NCBI RefSeq assembly: GCF_047496725.1
Contig: NW_027328667.1
Span: 1,520,001-1,584,000, forward strand
Length of the DNA: 64,000 nucleotides
Reading direction: 5' to 3'
From: Anoplolepis gracilipes
Taxonomy: Eukaryota; Arthropoda; Insecta; Hymenoptera; Formicidae
A program made the translations under genes and the position numbers. The notes below the pieces were generated by a model, which ran no database searches, was not told the DNA's origin, and was given only the letters and a program-made list of their open reading frames with translations. Positions within the stretch are counted from its first letter, which is position 1. Each line of letters starts with the position of its first letter. Of the stretch, positions 58,764-64,000 are shown piece by piece.

Positions 58764-59486
58764 GTTTTTTAGCCTTCTTCAGTGACTTTAACATATGGAA
58801 AATAATAATCAAAATTGAAATGGCGATAGTAAAACGGAGCAAAAGTGCAAAAAATTATACTTACATCATACCAACATTAACATACCGCGATACATCACGC
58901 CATAATTCAACGCCTATCCAATCGTAAAACGCCTCCTACACGGTGTCAAACGCAAGGATAAATGCACTAAGGGGTCACACAACTTATGATGAATAAAAGA
59001 TTCAAGTGCGAAATTCACATTAATCTTGAAAGAGGCAACTTACTTGGATCGACGAAGGGTAGATCGAGATCGCACGATCACACGCATACAAATGATAGAC
59101 CGTAACGAAAAATTCAAACGGTACAAAGTCATGGAAATGTCGTCACGCCAATAAAAAATAAATAAATAACAATTAATTTATATTATGTATTAATATTTAG
59201 AGCTTCAAATTGTTAATTTTTTCTCAGTTTAAAAGTGCTTATTTGTTTCGTAGTATGTTAGTATATAAGGTGATTGTTTATATTTTTCAGCCTCCATTTT
59301 TTTTGCGTATTCAAACATTCTGCTAGCGAAATTATAATCTAAATACAATTACAAGAAAAATTATAAAATGTAAGGTGAATATTTTATAGTAAATGACTGT
59401 CTAGTTACCATATAGAAGCCTTAAACCTTTTGGAAAGATTGTAATCATTCTTCCCTGTTTGTATTTTTTCACTATTTTCTTTACTT
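58764..59486. other. No gene recognised
   Basis: Mixed composition, no open frame or repeat that I can support. Confidence 0.4.
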
Positions 59487-60202
59487 TGTTATACCGCAGG
59501 ACGGCACTGGGTTCGGGATCCGCGTAGGATGGCAGGACTCAGAGCGCAGGATGGCGTTATTTACTGAAAATAGTCTTCTTGTAACCAAAAGTGTTAGAAT
59601 ATATTTCGTTTACTAACAGTCAGGTAGTACAATGGTTTGCGTATGCCCTATGAAGCGTTGGCAGGCTTCTCGTTGAAGGACTGCGGTGTTGTCTCACGGG
59701 TTGACTCTCGGGTTGCCCGTTACAACACTTGTTGTTCACGAACTTCACTTCACTTCGGTTCGTAGCCGTGGCGATTACTCTTCACTCGATTTTATGACTG
59801 TCCGCTGCAGTTATGATTACACTTGTCTCGACCTTAAGACTGCCCGCGCGTCAGAGCGCGGGTGGGTATTTTATATCGTTGAGTGACCGTGCTAAATTTC
59901 GGTCGAGTCACTCAACTCGCGCTGAGTGCAAGTACAGCTCCAAGGGTCGGATTTCCTCGCTTGCACTCTTTCGCCATCCTCGCCGCGGTGTTCCGGCTTC
60001 GTCGCGTGGCTCGCTATGTCAGCGGTACGCGCGGTCAACGCTTTAATCGCGGTATGCGGATATCGTTGATTCCGCATTACTTATTTCGTTATTATTTCGC
60101 AATCGTTCTCTTTATGAATTCTTATTAATGGTTATACTTTATTAATGTATAATATTAATGTATATCTATAATATTAATTAGTTATAGTCTCGGGCTATAA
60201 CA
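59487..60202 (+). mobile_element. Solo LTR (family D, 716 bp), TSD ACTT
   Basis: TGTTATACCGCAGGACGG...CTCGGGCTATAACA, with ACTT at 59483-59486 and 60203-60206. A TTTTATATCG at ~59870 could be its TATA box. The short frames inside have no recognisable protein. Confidence 0.85.
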
Positions 60203-60527
60203 ACTTAAATTTAATATATATGTTTTAGAATTTTCTGATCATATAATTGGCACGGAATTGAAGATTCATTAACGATATCTCTCTTATTTATTTCCTATTT
60301 TTTAATTCTTGATCAGAAAATCAAAGAATTTCTTCAACAAAATATCTCATGTAAGTAAAATCAAATCACTATCGCTTTCTTTCTATAACTGATTCCAAAA
60401 ATTTGCTTTTGTTAAAAGATATGAGGTATAAAAATAATTTGATTGAATTTTTTTTTATTTTAAGATTTTGATAAGAATTGCAGGCTGTATACTATTTTTT
60501 AATATAGAGCTACATTAATATTTAATG
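60203..60527. other. AT-rich, nothing recognised
   Basis: Lies between the family D LTR and the inverted two-exon ORF; no features. Confidence 0.4.
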
Positions 60528-60784
60528 TCATTTTTTTATACATGTATAATTGGATAAATTTTGAGGAAAACTGAATATACGTCTAACCTCTTCAATCTAA
60601 TTGATAAACAAATTTGATTGTAATAATTTTTGACCGAAATACTTACTGTAACAATTTCTTTTGTAGTAGCACTATGATTTTCTATTTCTTCAGAAGTATT
60701 GTATTTTACAGTAGAATTAAACATTTTTAGAAATGTTATCAACTTTATTATATACCTGTATGTAGCTGATGACTGATACGGCAT
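60528..60784 (-). CDS. Unrecognised two-exon ORF (inverted copy)
   Basis: Exon A 60784-60647 and exon B 60596-60528 join in phase 0 across a 50-bp GT-AG intron. Exon A is highly similar to 57264-57404; exon B matches for about five codons (IEEVR), then differs and ends at TGA 60530-60528. The shared sequence extends upstream to ~60850. The two copies face each other across 3 kb that includes a solo LTR and a foldback-like element. Confidence 0.4.
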
Positions 60785-60859
60785 TGAAGAAAGAACCAAT
60801 CATAATAAAATTTCATATTTGATCAATCACAGTGCACGGATCATTTTAATTTTGTCGCG

Positions 60860-61672
60860 AAAGCAGCCATGTTCTGTGTGTCAGTATATACCGGTTTGCC
60901 CTTTGATTATACATGTATGGACTGCTAACGTAAACTGCAGGTCTATTGTCAACATTAAGTGCTTACAGCGCTATAAAATATCAACGAGAAAACGGCGAAC
61001 CAAAATAAAAGTGTGTAGAACTGTTATAAAATATAAAAAATAAAACATAAAAAATATAATAAATATTATACATATCTAATAATTTTTTTAGAATTTTAAA
61101 TATCATTACTATTTTTACAATTAATATGACCTCATGATTTGAATCTTGAGCTTTTGATATTTGATGGCGCTGAAAATCAATCAATGTGGGATACAAAACC
61201 TCTCGCTTGCTCTAATGAGAAAAATTGGAGTGCTAGCAGTTCATACGTGTATAGTCAAAGGGTTTCCCTTAATATGTTGTTCTCATATACATATTTATAT
61301 ATAAATAATACTTATATTATCGGATAACATTTATTTCTGTCATGATATCACTTATTGAAATCATTTTATTGTATAATAAACTTTAATAAAAGTTTTAATA
61401 AAAATTTTAATAATAGTTGTACTAAAAGTCCAATCTTACCGATCCAAAGTATTTTAAGGATAAAATTGGTATAATACAGGTGATGGTGACACTAACTGGT
61501 TTCTGGCATCGTAATAAGAGAGGAAGTAAATTCTTCTGCATGTATACATTGTGAGAATACCATAACGATTCATAAGCTGCTAACGCAACGTTGGAACTCT
61601 AATATAAAAATATATTTGTTAGTAAAATCTGTTACTATATGTGGAACATTATTGTATACATATATACATATA
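60860..61672. other. AT-rich, nothing recognised
   Basis: No gene or repeat that I can support; ends in TATATACATATA before the foldback series. Confidence 0.4.
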
Positions 61673-61897
61673 CAGGGTGTCTCAAAATGACCGTATCACC
61701 TCTCGGGTGCAGATAGAGCGGGTTAAATGGAATAGAAAAGTCCTATACCATTTTGCGATTTTCGGAATATTTATTGAGAAATTAATTTACAAAGATCGGC
61801 ACATCCGGCGCGAATATCAACCGGCCGCAAAAAAGATGGCAAAAAAGACGGCCCTATCTGCCCATGAAAGGTTGGGCGATTATTACCGGACACCCTG
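61673..61897. mobile_element. Foldback MITE, short member (first of four)
   Basis: CAGGGTGTCTCAAAATGACC ... CACCCTG. The left arm is of the 39574-40096 family; the right end (TTATTACCGGACACCCTG) is of the 24370-24507 type, so it looks like a chimaera of two families. Confidence 0.7.
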
Positions 61898-61911
61898 TAT
61901 ACATATATATA

Positions 61912-62426
61912 CAGGGTGTTAGAAAAGTCTGGAAACGGTCAAATATCTCGAAAACGAAACGTCTCTGAGAAAAATGTTTCAAACCAAAGTTGTAGGGTTT
62001 TGAGGAAGTCATAAGATGGTATCATTGGATTGACCTTGAATTTTCATTTGAAGGTCATGTGAAGCTCACGTCGATTTTTTTAAATGGAACATCCTATATA
62101 TTATTGTATATTCTTGTAGCTTATCTCGAGTGCTTTCCGAAACACTATAATAAAATGTTTTTTCATTAAATATTTTTCGAGTTATGAGACTTGAAAGTTT
62201 CAACATTTTGTTTCAAAATACAAAATATCTTGTAAAACATTCAGTTTTCGGCAATCTTACCTTAATACTTTTGTGCACAGAATAATGAGACGAATCAATT
62301 GGTGTAAAGAAAACACATAATTATGTTAAAGTAAAAATATGTAACTGCTAGTTGCAAATTCAGATTTTTCTCAGAGACGTTTCGTTTTCGAGATATTTGA
62401 CCGTTCCCAGACTTTTCTAACATCGT
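61912..62426. mobile_element. Foldback element (second of four)
   Basis: CAGGGTGTTAGAAAAGTCTG pairs with CAGACTTTTCTAACATCG. Arms contain AAATATCTCGAAAACGAAAC in both orientations. The right terminal bases are degenerate. Confidence 0.8.
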
Positions 62427-62433
62427 ATATATA

Positions 62434-63178
62434 CAGGGTGTCTGAGATCACTCGTACACCCCTTTTATTTCGGAAACAGAACATTTTAGAGAAAAATGTT
62501 TCAAATAAAAGTTGTATAGTTTAGAGAGGGCCATAAGATGGCATCATTAGTTTGACCTTGAATAGTCGTTTGAAGATCATATAAAGGTCATCTTGAATTT
62601 TTTAAATAGGACACCTTATATATTTTTGCATATTCTTGTAGCTTACTTCGAGTGCTTTCCAAAACACTATAATAAAATATTTTTTGAGTCATAGAGCTTC
62701 AAAATCGCATTATTTTGATAAAAATACCTACAAAATATCTTGTAAAATAGTATTCACTTTCCGATAGTCTTATCTTACATTGTCCGATCAGTCAAGACAT
62801 GATTCAGACATAATCCAGCCAACCAAGGCAAGATCCGAGCGTGATTCAGATTTTACGAGACATTTTTTAGGTATTTTCATCAAAATACTGCAACTTTGAA
62901 GCCTTATGACTTGAAAAATACTTAATGAAAAAATATTTTATAGTAATGTTTTGGAAAGCTTTCGAGGTAAGCTACAAGAATATGTAAAAATATACAGGAT
63001 GTTCCGTTTAAAAAATTCAAGGTGACCTTTATATAACCTCCAAACGATTATTCAAGGTCAAACTAATGGTACTATCTTATGGCCCCCTCGAAACCGTACA
63101 ACTTTTGTCTGAAACATTTTTCTCTAAAATGCTCTGTTTCCGAAATAAAAAGAGTGTACGGGTGGTCTCAGAGACCCT
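62434..63178. mobile_element. Foldback element (third of four)
   Basis: CAGGGTGTCTGAGATCAC at the left; GGTCTCAGAGACCCTA at the right. The arms carry TTTTAGAGAAAAATGTTTC and its complement. Confidence 0.8.
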
Positions 63179-63189
63179 ATATACATATA

Positions 63190-63573
63190 TAGAGTGTCCT
63201 AGAATTCGCGGACATGGAATACACAGCGTGATTGTCCGTGCCAAAAGAAGTAACTTTTTCCTTAGCAAAAATGACGAAAAAAAATATCATTTTTTGCTAA
63301 TTTCCAAATTTTGCTATTAAATATCTTTGTAACTAACAACTTTGTAAGTCTTAAATAAAAATTTTAGTAAAGTAAACTTCACCTAAAATTAACTAAAGAA
63401 TATAATTGTGTTAATCTTTTAATTCTACAAAGTTTAGTTTGCGAAAAACCCGTCTTTTTCAATTGCTTATAGCTATTGATGCTTCAACATTTTTGCTGAG
63501 AAAAAAGTTGCTATCTTTTAGCACGGACAATCACGCTGTGCATTCCATGTCCGCGAATTCTGGGACACTCTGT
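63190..63573. mobile_element. Foldback element (fourth of four)
   Basis: TAGAGTGTCCTAGAATTCGC at the left pairs with GCGAATTCTGGGACACTCTG at the right; arms contain CACGGACAATCACGCTGTG or its complement. The middle is AT-rich. Confidence 0.8.
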
Positions 63574-63689
63574 CTATATATGTGTGTGTTTGTATGTATA
63601 ATATTATTAAAATATTATTTAGGTTTTATCCAAACTTTCAAAAACAATTACAACTTACAAAGAAATTTCTCGAACCCAAAAATTCTGAT

Positions 63690-63820
63690 TTTATTTTGTG
63701 ATAATGTTCTTTTTACAGATGGCTCTCGATTTTGCCTTTATGGAAACGATAGACGATCACAAGTATGGCGTCATAGAGGGGCAAGATATCATGAAAAATT
63801 CTTTTTAATGGAACAATAAT
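63690..63820 (+). pseudogene. Tc1/mariner transposase fragment
   Basis: VLFTDGSRFCLYGNDRRSQVWRH is read at ~63705-63775. This is the region around the second catalytic Asp of Tc1-like transposases, where the usual motif is TDES; here Gly replaces Glu. It is cut off after YHEKF. The remaining 63821-64000 is AT-rich with no feature. Confidence 0.75.
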
Positions 63821-64000
63821 ATTTAACGTTAATATTTATTAAAAACATTTACAGAATTTATATATAACATTTTGTTTGTTATATTAAAGATTCTAACACT
63901 GATTTTGATGATACTTTACATACAAAATAGGAAAGGTAAATAAATTATTTTAAAATTTATTTATGTTACTTTATATTTCAAAAATTTTTTTTAATTTTAT

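Overview
This is eukaryotic DNA, most likely from an insect and probably an ant or other hymenopteran. It is AT-rich and has GT-AG introns of 50-200 bp, AATAAA signals, microsatellites and a dense population of animal transposable elements. I see no conserved single-copy host gene, no rRNA, no tRNA and no CRISPR. The taxon is inferred from family content only.

Region 1 (1-23.1 kb) is dominated by two decayed copies of a Polinton/Maverick (adintovirus-like) element in the same orientation. The shared gene order is: a minus-strand block (integrase, a coiled-coil ORF, an acidic/basic 'X' protein, a packaging ATPase) diverging from a plus-strand block (small ORF 'Y', a phospholipase A2-domain protein, an adenain-type protease, a penton-like and a major-capsid-like protein, a small WWS-tailed protein). 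Copy 1 (1-6.66 kb) runs off the left edge. Copy 2 (about 6.8-23.06 kb) also keeps a protein-primed DNA polymerase B remnant and the integrase. It is bounded by inverted repeats of 1.1-1.3 kb. Each repeat carries an outward-facing three-exon gene that I do not recognise: the right one is open (139 codons), the left one has one nonsense codon. A 2,043-bp piggyBac element sits in copy 2 with a perfect TTAA duplication. Almost every Polinton gene carries stops or frameshifts, so both copies are fossils.

Region 2 (23.1-64 kb) is a transposon graveyard. It contains an LTR-retrotransposon gag, a P-element-like transposase split by a solo LTR, five further solo LTRs with exact 4-bp duplications, two Penelope-like elements with GIY-YIG domains, a PIF/Harbinger exon, a LINE with RNase H, and a Tc1/mariner scrap. 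There are also about ten long foldback elements that start CAGGGTG and end CACCCTG, sit in TA runs, and include a back-to-back series at 61.7-63.6 kb. Two related Foldback-like elements (32.1-33.1 and 58.2-58.8 kb) have arms made of 15-bp tandem units. Two inverted copies of a short intron-containing ORF lie at 57.2 and 60.8 kb.

Working together: the Polinton genes form a classic virion set (capsid, penton, protease, ATPase, PLA2 entry domain) plus replication and integration genes (PolB, integrase). The other elements are independent insertions, several of which can be ordered in time from nesting.
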